A stretch of DNA of 64,000 nt from Polynucleobacter sp. JS-JIR-II-50 (GCF_018687895.1 NZ_CP061307.1:1447948-1511947), one strand, 5' to 3'. Positions 9,086 to 18,441 are shown, numbered from the stretch's first letter. Numbers and translations are program-made. The notes: generated by a model from the sequence alone, not told the origin.

Positions 9086-10468
9086 TTATTTAAAGTCACG
9101 CTGGTTTGCTGTTTTGCGATGTAAGCCCACGACATAAAACATTGCGAGATACGCGCCCAATAAACACGGCCCCACTATGAGTGCGATCCGTGCATCCTCA
9201 TGAAAGCCCATCAACACCACCACTAATCCGATGAATGCCAGAGCAAACCATGAGGAATACGGCCACCAAGGAGCGCGATACCCCAACTCCGCCACCTGGG
9301 ATTTGGATAGCGAGCGACGGAATTTGATCTGTGTAATCAAGATCGCGATCCAAACCATTAGACCGATAAAGGTCACTGCAGCCATCATGTATTGGAAGGC
9401 TTTTTCAGGTACAAAGTAGTTCAGCACTACACCCAACATACAGACTCCGACTGTAGTCATCACCGCTCGATGGGGAACGCCATACCGTGAGAGCTTTGAA
9501 AAAGATCTAGGAGCATAGCCGTTAGACGATAAGGAGTACAACAAGCGTCCACCACTAAAGATACCGGCATTACAAGAAGAGAGTGCTGCAGTGATCACGA
9601 CAAAGTTAATTAAGCCCGCCGCCTCTCGCAAACCCAGCCTCTCAAACATCACTACGAATGGACTGCCCTGCTGCCCAACTTGATTCCAAGGAAAGATTGC
9701 CAAAATAACCAGGATGGCACCCATGTAGAAAATGAGAATGCGCCAAGCCAAAGAATCTATGGCCATGGGAATGGTTTTTTGTGGGTTCTCAGCCTCGCCC
9801 GCAGAAAGACCAATCATTTCTATACCAACGTAAGCAAACAAGACCATTTGTAATGACAGCAACATTCCGCTGATGCCATTTGGAAAGAAGCCGCCGTGTT
9901 GCCATAAATTACTCAGACCAATGGGCTGCCAATTATTGGTAAAGCCAAACAAGATGACTGAACCTCCAAGCGCAATCATCGCGACAATCGCCACCACTTT
10001 AATCAGGGCAAACCAAAACTCAAATTCTCCAAATACCTTTACTGCAATCAGGTTGATTAAGCCCATCATCACAATAGAAGAAAGTGCCCAAATCCACTGA
10101 GGCGTCTCTGGAAACCAAATACCCATATAGATGCCAACTGCTGTGACTTCAGCAATTCCAACTACGATCCAATAAGTCCAGTACCCCCACCCCACCATAT
10201 ACCCCGCTAGTGGGCCCACATAGGTATTAGCATAAGCGGCAAAAGAACCTGCTACAGGCTCATGCACCGCCATCTCACCAAGCGTGCGCAAGACAATAAA
10301 GGCAACGATACCTGCCAGTAAATAACCCAGAAGAATTGATGGACCCGCTATTTGAATTGCACTTGCTGACCCCAGAAATAATCCCACGCCAATCGTTGAG
10401 CCCAAAGCCATCAAACGAATGTGTCGTACTTTGAGATGGCGCTTTAAGCCAGTGTGTTCAGTCTGCAA
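9086..10468 (-). CDS. ProY-like amino-acid permease (APC superfamily)
   Basis: A 460-residue permease with about 12 membrane segments. The start HIRLMALGSTIGVGLFLGSASAI is the conserved first helix of the amino-acid transporter family. Overall it resembles enterobacterial ProY most closely from memory, for example in VKVFGEFEFWFALIKV and PWNQVGQQGSPFV. It imports an amino acid with protons. Because ald follows 12 bases later, alanine or a related small neutral amino acid is a reasonable substrate guess, but family members are broad and this is inference. The 245 bases upstream hold its promoter region. Confidence 0.9.
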   Translation of the reverse strand: MQTEHTGLKRHLKVRHIRLMALGSTIGVGLFLGSASAIQIAGPSILLGYLLAGIVAFIVLRTLGEMAVHEPVAGSFAAYANTYVGPLAGYMVGWGYWTYWIVVGIAEVTAVGIYMGIWFPETPQWIWALSSIVMMGLINLIAVKVFGEFEFWFALIKVVAIVAMIALGGSVILFGFTNNWQPIGLSNLWQHGGFFPNGISGMLLSLQMVLFAYVGIEMIGLSAGEAENPQKTIPMAIDSLAWRILIFYMGAILVILAIFPWNQVGQQGSPFVVMFERLGLREAAGLINFVVITAALSSCNAGIFSGGRLLYSLSSNGYAPRSFSKLSRYGVPHRAVMTTVGVCMLGVVLNYFVPEKAFQYMMAAVTFIGLMVWIAILITQIKFRRSLSKSQVAELGYRAPWWPYSSWFALAFIGLVVVLMGFHEDARIALIVGPCLLGAYLAMFYVVGLHRKTANQRDFK

Positions 10469-10713
10469 GAGAGACCCCCTTTCGATTTGTCATTGGCAAC
10501 TTGCCAACGAAGCAAAGTCTAGGGAGGAACGGTGATCAGTACCAGGGGAGAAAAATTACTAAAGTAATTAATTAAATAAATCTATTTAGGAAAATATTGA
10601 AATGTCTTTGAAATCAACGCAGAGTTTGAAATAAATTATTTCTGATTGCAAAAGAATCAGTAATTTCCTACAGGGAATCCCCTTAAGGATTTACGACAAT
10701 TTTTGGGGAAAAC
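10469..10713. other. AT-rich intergenic region upstream of the permease gene
   Basis: These 245 bases lie between the end of tcdA and the start of the permease gene, both on the minus strand. The middle (about 10551-10640) is very AT-rich. I see no ORF, tRNA or strong hairpin. It probably contains the promoter of the permease-ald operon; no specific operator could be supported. Confidence 0.5.
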
Positions 10714-11463
10714 TTATTGTGCAGAGATGAGATTCAGAATTTCTGCGGCAGCTGCGAGCCCGCAAGCAGCCGTTACCATCACGGTGGAGCCATAGCCCGA
10801 ACAGGCCAGACCTCCGCTGGAAGCTCCCGCTCGTGGTTCATGCGAGTAGATCGCACGAATGCCAATTTTTTTCTTCAGATTTCTGGAGAAGCCGTGATCT
10901 TGTCGTAACCCTTGACGAACCTTGGCTAACAAGGCATCTTGCTCGGTACGAGAGAGATCTTCGCAACGCACCGATGTGGGATCTGACTTGCCACCAGCTG
11001 CGCCACACATGACTAAAGCGCGATTATTTTTCACGGCCCACACTGATAAAGCAATTTTGGTTTGTACTGAATCGGTCGCGTCTAATACCAATGCATTTGC
11101 TGGAATAAGTCGATCTAAGTTTTCTGGCTCCAAGAATTCATCACAAGCAGTCAAGTTGATCTCTGGATTAATTAGCAGAATACGCTCCTTCATCACCTCG
11201 ACTTTTGCTTTACCAAACTGCCCTTCTAGAGCGTGCAGCTGTCGATTAGTATTGCTTTCGGAGATATGATCAAAATCAATGATGACAAGGTGTCCGATAC
11301 CCGTGCGAGCTAAAGCTTCTGCCGCCCAGGATCCAACACCTCCTAGACCAGCCACAACAACCGTTGCATTCAGAAAGCGCTCGCGCAGTTCTGGCCCATA
11401 GAGTCGTGAGACCCCGCCAAAACGACGATTTTCTAAGCTGCCTTCTACCTTGTCTTCTGCCAT
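10714..11463 (-). CDS. tcdA: tRNA threonylcarbamoyladenosine dehydratase
   Basis: An E1-like (ThiF/MoeB fold) enzyme that uses ATP to cyclise t6A at position 37 of ANN-decoding tRNAs to ct6A. The 249-residue length fits TcdA (CsdL/YgdL). The nucleotide-binding motif GLGGVG is at residues 39-44. It is followed by the family's VIIDFDHISESNTNRQLHA, with the conserved D and the N-x-N-R-Q segment. The end is rich in small residues (ACGLAAAAEIL). It is divergent from pdxH, with 22 bases between the starts. ThiF itself is excluded by the tRNA-family pattern and the lack of thiamine genes nearby. Confidence 0.93.
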   Translation of the reverse strand: MAEDKVEGSLENRRFGGVSRLYGPELRERFLNATVVVAGLGGVGSWAAEALARTGIGHLVIIDFDHISESNTNRQLHALEGQFGKAKVEVMKERILLINPEINLTACDEFLEPENLDRLIPANALVLDATDSVQTKIALSVWAVKNNRALVMCGAAGGKSDPTSVRCEDLSRTEQDALLAKVRQGLRQDHGFSRNLKKKIGIRAIYSHEPRAGASSGGLACSGYGSTVMVTAACGLAAAAEILNLISAQ

Positions 11464-11485
11464 AGCTTCTCTTTATACTGAATAA

Positions 11486-12121
11486 ATGGACTCCATTGCA
11501 CAACTTCGCAAAAACTATACCTTTGGCCAGCTCTCAGAGACCGAGGTTCCCCAAGACCCGCTCCAGCTTTTCAAGCTTTGGTTTGATCAAGCTGTGAAAG
11601 CAGAGTGTCCTGAACCCAACTCGATGACCTTGGCAACGGCTAACCAAGCAGGCAATCCATCAGCCCGTATTGTCTTACTAAAAGGCGCAGACCAAAATGG
11701 CTTTACCTTTTTTACTAACTACGAGAGTCAAAAAGGCAAAGACTTGGCTATCCGCCCTCAAGCAGCCCTCCTCTTCCATTGGCATGAATTAGAGCGCCAG
11801 GTACGTATTCAGGGTGTTGTTGAGCGGGTTAGTGCAGCCGAAAGTGATGAGTACTTCCATTCCCGCCCAGCCGCCTCCAGAATTGGTGCCTGGGCCTCGC
11901 CTCAGAGCGCTGCCATTCCAAACCGGGAGTTCTTAGAGGAAGCGGAAAAACGTTTTAAGACAGAGTTTGGTGACACCCCTCCACGTCCAGGGCATTGGGG
12001 TGGTTACCGCCTACGTCCTACTGAAATTGAATTCTGGCAAGGGCGCCCATCTAGATTGCATGACCGTATGCACTACAAACTAGAAGGCGCAGACTGGCGA
12101 GTGAATCGCCTAGCACCCTAG
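11486..12121 (+). CDS. pdxH: Pyridoxamine 5'-phosphate oxidase
   Basis: FMN-dependent oxidase that converts pyridoxine or pyridoxamine 5'-phosphate to pyridoxal 5'-phosphate, the last step of B6 synthesis and salvage. At 211 residues it is of normal length. Family landmarks are [25 protein letters not shown] (FMN-binding), [27 protein letters not shown], and the C-terminal [12 protein letters not shown] followed by [11 protein letters not shown] made here serves several enzymes in the window, such as the decarboxylase at 22-24 kb. Confidence 0.97.
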   Translation: MDSIAQLRKNYTFGQLSETEVPQDPLQLFKLWFDQAVKAECPEPNSMTLATANQAGNPSARIVLLKGADQNGFTFFTNYESQKGKDLAIRPQAALLFHWHELERQVRIQGVVERVSAAESDEYFHSRPAASRIGAWASPQSAAIPNREFLEEAEKRFKTEFGDTPPRPGHWGGYRLRPTEIEFWQGRPSRLHDRMHYKLEGADWRVNRLAP

Positions 12122-12134
12122 AGACTGTTAATCC

Positions 12135-12707
12135 TTAGCAATATTGGGGCGCTATGAGCGATTTAAATTTCGCTCTAAATTTAGCCAGCTTAGGCGCAAC
12201 TACTGCCATGCAATATCCTTGATTAGGATGCTGCTGAAAATAATTCTGGTGATAGTCTTCTGCGGGATAAATAGTTGGCGCAGCATCGATCTGCGTGACC
12301 ACTGGATTGGCATAGATTTTTGAATCTTCAAGTTCTTGCACTACTTCATGCGCAATCTGAGACTGTTCTTCGCTATGAGTAAAAATGACTGAACGATATT
12401 GAGTACCATGATCGTTGCCTTGATAGTTCAAGGTAGTCGGATCATGAATCACGAAAAGGATTTCCAATAAATCCCTAAATGAAATGATTTGCGGATCAAA
12501 CAAGATATCGACAATCTCGGCATGGCCTGATACACCCGTGCAAACAGCCTCATAAGTCGGATTGGGCCTAGCGCCACCAGCATAGCCAGATACCACCGAC
12601 CGAACTCCAGAAATTTGCTGGTAAACCGCTTCCAGACACCAAAAACAGCCTCCACCCAAGGTAGCACGCTCTAAAAGGGGTTCTTTTTTATCTAAATTTG
12701 TTTCCAT
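12135..12707 (-). CDS. msrA: Peptide methionine (S)-S-oxide reductase
   Basis: Repairs oxidised methionine (the S diastereomer) in proteins. The catalytic motif GCFWC is present with the nucleophile at C21. EAVYQQISGV follows, and then the conserved Y-x-G-G (SGYAGG) and GHAE segments. The 190-residue length is normal for the cytosolic single-domain enzyme, with no fused MsrB domain and no signal peptide. It converges with pdxH across 13 bases and is divergent from the aldehyde dehydrogenase gene. Confidence 0.96.
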   Translation of the reverse strand: METNLDKKEPLLERATLGGGCFWCLEAVYQQISGVRSVVSGYAGGARPNPTYEAVCTGVSGHAEIVDILFDPQIISFRDLLEILFVIHDPTTLNYQGNDHGTQYRSVIFTHSEEQSQIAHEVVQELEDSKIYANPVVTQIDAAPTIYPAEDYHQNYFQQHPNQGYCMAVVAPKLAKFRAKFKSLIAPQYC

Positions 12708-12756
12708 GGCTTTATCCTAATGCCTTATTCCAATACCTGCCAACTATTAATAGACT

Positions 12757-14154
12757 ATGAATCGCTTCACTATCCAGCTCGATGAAATGAAAGCAGCTTA
12801 CGCTGCAGAACCAAACCCTACCCTCGAAGTGAGACTGGATCGAATTGCGCGCATTGAAAAAATGATTGAGGCGAATGAAGAAAAAATCTGCAAAGCGCTC
12901 GAGGCAGACTTCGGGGTGCGCCACCCAGTAGAAACGAGACTTGCTGAATGCCAGATGATTTATCAGGCCTGCAAGTACCCCCGCAAGCATCTCAAAGAAT
13001 GGATGAAGCCCGAGCAAAGAGAAGTTCCATTCCACATGGGCGCTTCACAAGCTTGGGTTGAAAGTCAATCGCTTGGCGTAGTCGGCATTCTGAGTCCGTG
13101 GAACTATCCAGTTCAATTAGCACTCATTCCAGCAATCGCTGCTTTTGCTGCTGGTAATCGCGTTTGGCTCAAGCCGTCTGAACGAAGCTCACGCACCTCT
13201 GGATTTATTGCCAGCCTCATTCAAGAATATTTCCACCCTAGCGAATTCTGTGTCACTACTGGTGGTCCAGAAGTAGCCGAGCAATTTTCAGCACTGCCTT
13301 TTAATCATCTTTTCTTCACTGGCTCAGGCAACATTGGCAAAAAAGTGATGCGTGCTGCCGCAGAAAATCTCACTCCAGTCACTCTGGAGCTTGGCGGTAC
13401 AACGCCTGTCATCATTGATAAGAGCGCCAAACTCAAAGATGCTGCCGCCTCTATTGCTTATGGAAAATTACTTAATGGCGGTCAAACCTGTATTGCCCCT
13501 GACTATGTTTTACTAGAACCAAGCATTCAAGCAGAATTTATTCAAGAATTACAAACTGCAGCTCAAGCTCAATTTAGCAAACCAGAGGAACTAACAGGCC
13601 CTATTGATGGGCGCCAATTGGAATACTGGCAACACCTAGTCAGCGATGCGCTAGACCGTGGTGCAAAAGTCATTCCTTTGCTCAATAACCCTGGTGCTGG
13701 TGCAAGACCATTCGAGCCTATTGCATTGGTCAATGTTCCGCCGGAAGCCCGTATTCTTCATGAAGAAATCTTTGGACCCATACTGCCGATCGTGACTGTT
13801 GCAGATACCTCGGCAGCGATTGCTTATGTAAACAACAAACCCAATCCCTTGGCTCTATATTGGTTTGGCAAAGACAAAAAGAATATGAAGCGCGTTTTAA
13901 ATGAAACGTGTTCTGGTGGCGTCACCATTAATGACACACTCTTACATATCACCATTGAAGATCTTCCTTTTGGTGGTGTGGGTGCGAGTGGCATGGGGAG
14001 TTATCACGGCAAAGCAGGCTTTAATACCTTCAGCCATCAAAAATCGATTCTTCAAGTACGCGGCTTCTTTGGTTTAAACCTTTTCAAGGGAACTAAAACA
14101 GCGCGCCCTCCATATGGAAAAATGACTGAGTGGCTTTTGCGTTATCTCAAATAA
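12757..14154 (+). CDS. Aldehyde dehydrogenase, coniferyl-aldehyde dehydrogenase-like
   Basis: A 465-residue NAD(P)-dependent aldehyde dehydrogenase of the short class 3 type. Catalytic residues are in place: N116 in SPWNYPVQ, E211 in LELGGTTP and C245 in GGQTCIAPDYV. The lack of an N-terminal extension and the GGQTCIAPDY box match the bacterial coniferyl-aldehyde and fatty-aldehyde group rather than betaine or succinate semialdehyde enzymes. It could oxidise lignin-derived aromatic aldehydes, which would suit humic freshwater, but the substrate cannot be fixed from sequence. It stands alone, with no aromatic degradation genes beside it. Confidence 0.9.
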   Translation: MNRFTIQLDEMKAAYAAEPNPTLEVRLDRIARIEKMIEANEEKICKALEADFGVRHPVETRLAECQMIYQACKYPRKHLKEWMKPEQREVPFHMGASQAWVESQSLGVVGILSPWNYPVQLALIPAIAAFAAGNRVWLKPSERSSRTSGFIASLIQEYFHPSEFCVTTGGPEVAEQFSALPFNHLFFTGSGNIGKKVMRAAAENLTPVTLELGGTTPVIIDKSAKLKDAAASIAYGKLLNGGQTCIAPDYVLLEPSIQAEFIQELQTAAQAQFSKPEELTGPIDGRQLEYWQHLVSDALDRGAKVIPLLNNPGAGARPFEPIALVNVPPEARILHEEIFGPILPIVTVADTSAAIAYVNNKPNPLALYWFGKDKKNMKRVLNETCSGGVTINDTLLHITIEDLPFGGVGASGMGSYHGKAGFNTFSHQKSILQVRGFFGLNLFKGTKTARPPYGKMTEWLLRYLK

Positions 14155-14362
14155 AGAGTTAAACAAGGAATACCTGAATGACTAAGCTCAGAAGATGAAG
14201 CTTTAAGCCTCTATTTCTGAATTAAGTCGGGAAAACCCTTGTAATCGAGTGCTGAAAATGTCATAATAGGAGGCTTTTTAAAGCAATTTGATTCATCGCC
14301 CCCCAGCTCTATTTCAGCGATTAGTTTAGAAGTCATAAACACAACAACGCTGCCGCTTGTCT

Positions 14363-14441
14363 GATGGTCGATGCCTTTGACCATCGCACCCTATAAAAAA
14401 CAATGGGTGCAACATACGGAGACATCCCTTAAAGGGGATGT
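14363..14441 (+). promoter_or_regulatory. Triple-hairpin 5' leader of the DEAD-box helicase gene
   Basis: Three stem-loops stand in a row before the start codon. The first is GATGGTC (14363-14369) with GACCATC (14379-14385). The second is GCACCC (14386-14391) with GGGTGC (14405-14410). The third is ACATCCC (14422-14428) with GGGATGT (14435-14441). The third stem includes AGGGG at 14433-14437, the best Shine-Dalgarno candidate, so translation could be controlled by folding. The whole gap from 14155 to 14449 holds no ORF of note. A role in cold or autoregulatory control is inference from helicase biology. Confidence 0.6.
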
Positions 14442-14449
14442 GTAATAGC

Positions 14450-15982
14450 ATGACTTTTTCTAAAGAAACTAATCATGAGTCGAAAGACTCAAAGAGCACT
14501 GGAACCGAGTTCCAGAATTTTGCCCTAGCGGCATCACTCCTTAAAAACGTTGCTGAACTGGGTTATACCCAAGCCACTTCCGTGCAAGCTCAGGTTATTC
14601 CTGCGGCTTTAGCTGGTGGTGACTTATTGGTCAGCAGCCAAACCGGTAGCGGTAAAACCGCAGCCTTTTTATTGCCTTTAATTAATCAACTCATCGAAGA
14701 CAACCCGAATAACTCACCTGTACCAGGTCGCGCACAACCTAAAGTGTTAGTGCTCTGCCCCACTCGTGAATTGGCTCAGCAGGTTTCTGCTGATGCAGTG
14801 AACTTGGTTCGCGGCATGAAAGGTATCCGTATCGCAACTGTGATGGGCGGCATGCCTTACGGCAAGCAGATCCAGGCATTGAAAGGTGCGTTGTTAGTTG
14901 TTGCAACTCCAGGTCGTTTGCTCGACTTGTGTGATAGCAAAGCAATTCGCTTAGATGATGTTAAACAGCTCGTTATCGATGAAGCAGACCGCATGCTCGA
15001 CATGGGATTTGCTGACGACCTTGAGGCAATTGATAAGCGTTGCGTAGGCCGCAACCAAACTTTGATGTTCTCTGCAACTTTTGCGCCAAAGATCATGTCT
15101 TTAGCAAACGAGTTGACTACAGATGCCAAGCGTATTGAACTTGCTCACGCAGGTGAAAAGCACGCCAACATTGAACAGAAGTTGCATTGGGCTGACAGCA
15201 TGTCACACAAGCATAAGTTGCTCGAGCACATTTTGGCTGATGCTGATTTGGATCAAGCAGTTGTATTTGCAAGCACTCAAGTTGAGAGCGAAAAAATTGC
15301 TGACACATTGCGTGCTAATGGCTATGAAGCAACTGCCCTACATGGTGCAATGCCTCAAGCTGTGCGCATGCGCCGTCTCGAGTCCTTACGTAAAGGTCAC
15401 ACCAAGATTTTGGTTGCAACTGACGTAGCGGCTCGTGGTATCGATGTGCCACGTATTAGTCACGTGATTAACTTTGGCTTGCCAATGAAACCAGAAGACT
15501 ATACGCATCGCATCGGTCGTACAGGTCGTGCAGGTCGTAATGGTGTTGCTATCACTTTGGTTGAACATCGTGATCGCGCGAAGATCCGTAATATCGAACG
15601 CTTCACACAGCAAGATATCGTTGCTTCAGTGATTGCTGGTCTTGAGCCACAAGCCAAGCCAAGCTTTGGTGGTGGCGGCGGTCGTCCTGGTGGCGGTCGC
15701 TCTGGTGGCGGCTTTGGTGGTGGCAATCGCTCTGGCGGTGGTGGCGGTGGTCGTTATGGCTCAGGCGCTCGCTCAGAGTCTCGCTCTGGCGGTGGCTTCG
15801 GTGGTGGTAATACTGGTGGTGGTCGTTCGGGCGACTCTCGTCCAGCGCGCTCTGCTGACTCACGTCCTGCGCGTTCCGCTGACTCACGTCCGGCACGCTC
15901 TGGAGACTCACGTCCAGCAGGCGGCCCGCGTTTTGCTAAACCAAAGGCCGGCGGTCAACGTCGTAGCTTTAGCGGTAGCTAA
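14450..15982 (+). CDS. DEAD-box RNA helicase with RGG-type tail (RhlE-like)
   Basis: An ATP-dependent RNA helicase likely acting in ribosome assembly or RNA decay, often induced by cold. Motifs run in order: QTGSGKT near 64-70, PTRELAQQ, TPGRLLDL, DEAD in VIDEADRMLDMGF near 177, SAT in MFSATF, and HRIGRTGRAGR near 352. After about residue 400 the protein becomes a low-complexity tail rich in G, R and S, first GGGRPGGGRSGGG-like and then DSRPARSA repeats. Such tails bind RNA. An in-frame ATG at 14438 exists, but AGGGG directly abuts it; the ATG at 14450 (MTFSKE) has a workable 12-base spacing, so I chose it. RhlE versus DeaD or SrmB cannot be settled by eye. Confidence 0.93.
   Translation: MTFSKETNHESKDSKSTGTEFQNFALAASLLKNVAELGYTQATSVQAQVIPAALAGGDLLVSSQTGSGKTAAFLLPLINQLIEDNPNNSPVPGRAQPKVLVLCPTRELAQQVSADAVNLVRGMKGIRIATVMGGMPYGKQIQALKGALLVVATPGRLLDLCDSKAIRLDDVKQLVIDEADRMLDMGFADDLEAIDKRCVGRNQTLMFSATFAPKIMSLANELTTDAKRIELAHAGEKHANIEQKLHWADSMSHKHKLLEHILADADLDQAVVFASTQVESEKIADTLRANGYEATALHGAMPQAVRMRRLESLRKGHTKILVATDVAARGIDVPRISHVINFGLPMKPEDYTHRIGRTGRAGRNGVAITLVEHRDRAKIRNIERFTQQDIVASVIAGLEPQAKPSFGGGGGRPGGGRSGGGFGGGNRSGGGGGGRYGSGARSESRSGGGFGGGNTGGGRSGDSRPARSADSRPARSADSRPARSGDSRPAGGPRFAKPKAGGQRRSFSGS
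15833..15904 (+). repeat. Three tandem 24-base coding repeats (DSRPARSA/G)
   Basis: Within the helicase tail, three consecutive 8-residue units begin at 15833, 15857 and 15881 and a partial fourth follows. The peptide repeat is DSRPARSA, with G ending the third unit. Synonymous differences between units (CCA, CCT, CCG for Pro) show the copies are not a fresh duplication. Confidence 0.85.
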
Positions 15983-15984
15983 AA

Positions 15985-16557
15985 ATGATTCGCCGTAATC
16001 GTCTCCGTTCTGCATGGAATCGAGTCGGTTCCGGCGAAATCCATCGGGCGCCACGCGAGTGGCAACCTTGGCTAAGCGATACCGGGTCTCTCACCCAAAA
16101 AATTGAGAATGCAATTGGGCAAAAGCTAGAAGTTCAAGTTTTGCGCGACTGTCCTCAATCACTACATAGCGACGAAAGTCGCTATTTTCATTTCAAGCTC
16201 AGACGCTGCAGAGTACGTGAAGTATTGCTCTGCTCAAATGGCGTTCCTTTGGTTATGGCACATAGCGTCATTCCAACGTTAAGCTCCAGTGGCAGCAATC
16301 ATCAGGTCTTGCGCTTAGGTACTAAGCCTTTGGGCGCAGTCTTGTTTAGCAAAACTCGCAAACACTCCAGGGCAAAGCCACCGCGCGATATTGCGCGTCT
16401 GGATAAAAGCACTGAATTATGGAAAAAATGTTCTAAGCACTTTGCTGGCTTAGGCTCACCCTTATGGGCACGACGCACCCTCTATCGCCTAAAGGGTCAT
16501 CCCATCTTGGTAAATGAGATTTTCTTGCCCGCCTTACTAAAGACCGAAAAGTACTAG
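15985..16557 (+). CDS. ubiC: Chorismate lyase
   Basis: Converts chorismate to 4-hydroxybenzoate and pyruvate, the first committed step of ubiquinone synthesis. The 190-residue protein shows the UbiC landmarks: LRRCRVREVLLCSNGVPLVMAHSVIP in shortened view, then LGTKPLGAVLF, WARRTLYR and the C-terminal VNEIFLPALL. The N-terminus is basic (MIRRNRLRSAWNRVG). It begins two bases after the helicase stop and is probably co-transcribed with it. It converges with hemD. E. coli places ubiC with ubiA, which is not seen here. Confidence 0.93.
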   Translation: MIRRNRLRSAWNRVGSGEIHRAPREWQPWLSDTGSLTQKIENAIGQKLEVQVLRDCPQSLHSDESRYFHFKLRRCRVREVLLCSNGVPLVMAHSVIPTLSSSGSNHQVLRLGTKPLGAVLFSKTRKHSRAKPPRDIARLDKSTELWKKCSKHFAGLGSPLWARRTLYRLKGHPILVNEIFLPALLKTEKY

Positions 16558-16573
16558 TTATTCGCTTTTTCTT

Positions 16574-17398
16574 TTAGATTGTCAGCCAAGCTAAGGTTGA
16601 CTTGATCAAAGCTTCATCGCCTGGCTCACTTGTAAAGACCTCACCAAACCCAATCATTTCGGCTGCATCCGCAATATTATGATGTGGGCATAGCGCACTG
16701 GCGACATTGAGGTTTTGCGTAAATTGGTCTTTCATGACTTCGCCGAGGTAACGTACCGCCTCAGAGGAGGTGAGCAACCAAAGTGATTTACTCAAATCCA
16801 TTTCTTGTACAAGTTGCCAAGCAGGATTATCAATATCCAAGGGCGCACGTGTGTAGGTTGAGATAGCCTCCACGGTTGACCCTGCCTTTAATAGCGTATC
16901 TGACAGCCAATCACGGCCACCCTCACCTTTAAAGATAACTACTTTTTTACCCTGCCAATTCCATTTCAGGGATTGAAGCTCTTTCCACAAGCCTTCAGAG
17001 TCCCAGTTTTCGTTATTTCCTGGAATGATGATGGGGGTGGGATTGTGTTCCGATCCAACACCATGATTTTTCAGGGCAAGATGACTGCTGCCACCCATCA
17101 CACCAATCGGAATAATCTTCTTAGAAAAATCTTGCCAATCTCGTTCTAATAAACGCATCACACTCTCGATGGCATTAGGACTTACAAAGATGGCAAGATC
17201 CGCGTCCCTCAGGGTGGTAGCGATATGGTCAGCTAAATGCCCATCGGATTTCGGAACAATTGTTAACAAAGGCAGAGAGAGTATTTCTGGGAGACTACGC
17301 TTTCCTACTCCGCTCGCCTCGATTGCTTTAGTGAGCACTTCAATCAATTGACGAGCCTGACCACTAGGTCTTGTGACAATGATCGTTTTAGTACTCAT
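16574..17398 (-). CDS. hemD: Uroporphyrinogen-III synthase
   Basis: Closes and inverts ring D of hydroxymethylbilane to give uroporphyrinogen III, the branch point to haem and sirohaem. HemD sequences are poorly conserved. Here the call rests on ITVTRPSGQA-like start (IVTRPSGQARQLIEVL), FVSPNAIESVMRLL, VVIFKGEGGRDWLSDTLLKAG, LLTSSEAVRYL and the position directly downstream of hemC. At 274 residues the length fits. The start ATG is at 17396-17398, 34 bases after hemC. A fused HemX domain, common in other Burkholderiales, is absent. Confidence 0.93.
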   Translation of the reverse strand: MSTKTIIVTRPSGQARQLIEVLTKAIEASGVGKRSLPEILSLPLLTIVPKSDGHLADHIATTLRDADLAIFVSPNAIESVMRLLERDWQDFSKKIIPIGVMGGSSHLALKNHGVGSEHNPTPIIIPGNNENWDSEGLWKELQSLKWNWQGKKVVIFKGEGGRDWLSDTLLKAGSTVEAISTYTRAPLDIDNPAWQLVQEMDLSKSLWLLTSSEAVRYLGEVMKDQFTQNLNVASALCPHHNIADAAEMIGFGEVFTSEPGDEALIKSTLAWLTI

Positions 17399-17432
17399 AC
17401 GAATCAGCTACTTTTTCTTTATTTGCTAAGCG

Positions 17433-18398
17433 TTACTTAGAAATTTTAGGAATTAAATCAGCCGCGCCCTGTGACAACAAGTCCTTTGCCACTGCAAGTC
17501 CTAGCGCCTCTGCGTCTGCAACTGATGTAACCTGAGCGCTGCCATTGGCCAAGCAAATGGCTTTGCCATCAACACTCGCCACAAAAGAGCGAATGTTCAT
17601 TTGGTTCTGATCCCATGTGGCATGGGCGGCTAACGGTACTTCACATGAGCCGCCGAGTTGACGAGACACCATACGTTCAGCAGAAACAGCAAACAAAGTT
17701 GGTAAATCATTTAGTGGAGCAAGCCATTGTTTGATATTGGGATGCTTGATTAAAGTTTCGATACCTAAGGCGCCCTGACCTGCAGCAGGCGTGTAAGGAT
17801 CGTATGGCAAAAATGCACGGATGCGGGACTCCAAACCTAAACGCTTTAAGCCAGCAGCGGCCAAAATGATGGCTTGATATTCACCTCGATCTAGCTTGCT
17901 CATGCGGGTATCCAGGTTACCGCGTAATGGCTGAATGACGAGATGTGGAAATTTGGCGCGTAGAACAGATTCGCGCCGCAAGCTCGAGGTTCCCACAATC
18001 GCACCGTGCGGTAAATCCTCAAGACCTGCATAGTCATTGGAAACAAATGCATCGCGCGCATCTTCCCTGGCCATGACACAAGAAAGGTCAAATCCCACGG
18101 GCATCACCATCGGGACATCTTTTAATGAATGAACCGCTAGATCAGCACGCCCATCCTCTAATGCAGTTTCGAGCTCTTTCACAAAAAGACCCTTACCACC
18201 CACTTTAGAGAGGGCTCGGTCCAAAATCTGGTCCCCACGGGTGGTCATCCCCAAAATCTCGACATCGCAGCCTGGATAGAGCTTTTTAAGGCAATCCCGG
18301 ACATGCTCAGCCTGCCACATGGCTAGGCGACTTTCACGGGAGGCGATTACGAGGCGCTTTGGAGCGTCAGATAGGGAGGAATTCAGGGTTTGGGACAT
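17433..18398 (-). CDS. hemC: Hydroxymethylbilane synthase (porphobilinogen deaminase)
   Basis: Polymerises four porphobilinogen units into hydroxymethylbilane in haem synthesis. The dipyrromethane cofactor cysteine lies in [15 protein letters not shown]. Other landmarks are [39 protein letters not shown] (broken here for length), HSLKDVP and GTSSLRR. The frame is open for 25 codons upstream, but the start at MSQTLNSS (ATG 18396-18398) gives the usual length of 321 residues and avoids overlap with argH on the other strand. No Shine-Dalgarno sequence precedes it. It forms an operon with hemD. Confidence 0.96.
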   Translation of the reverse strand: MSQTLNSSLSDAPKRLVIASRESRLAMWQAEHVRDCLKKLYPGCDVEILGMTTRGDQILDRALSKVGGKGLFVKELETALEDGRADLAVHSLKDVPMVMPVGFDLSCVMAREDARDAFVSNDYAGLEDLPHGAIVGTSSLRRESVLRAKFPHLVIQPLRGNLDTRMSKLDRGEYQAIILAAAGLKRLGLESRIRAFLPYDPYTPAAGQGALGIETLIKHPNIKQWLAPLNDLPTLFAVSAERMVSRQLGGSCEVPLAAHATWDQNQMNIRSFVASVDGKAICLANGSAQVTSVADAEALGLAVAKDLLSQGAADLIPKISK

Positions 18399-18429
18399 AA
18401 CATTTAAAATAATCAAAGACCTACACCAA

Positions 18430-18435
18430 TATACT
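18430..18435 (+). promoter_or_regulatory. Candidate -10 element of argH
   Basis: TATACT ends six bases before the argH ATG, so transcription would start at or next to the start codon and give a leaderless mRNA. No convincing -35 hexamer lies 16-18 bases upstream, so support is limited. The gap between the divergent hemC and argH starts is only 43 bases. Confidence 0.35.
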
Positions 18436-18441
18436 GTGTTT

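Noticed and set aside
15660..15930. Repeat-rich stretch resembling a CRISPR array
   Set aside because: The repeats are in-frame coding units without unique spacers or flanking cas genes.
15499..15998. Several long frames in the helicase tail region on both strands (poly-Pro and poly-Val/Ala proteins)
   Set aside because: They are shifted or antisense readings of the repetitive GGT/GGC-rich tail; the helicase frame explains the sequence.
18319..18441. N-terminal extension of argH by 41 codons
   Set aside because: It is antisense to the conserved N-terminus of hemC, and the family start is at [11 protein letters not shown].
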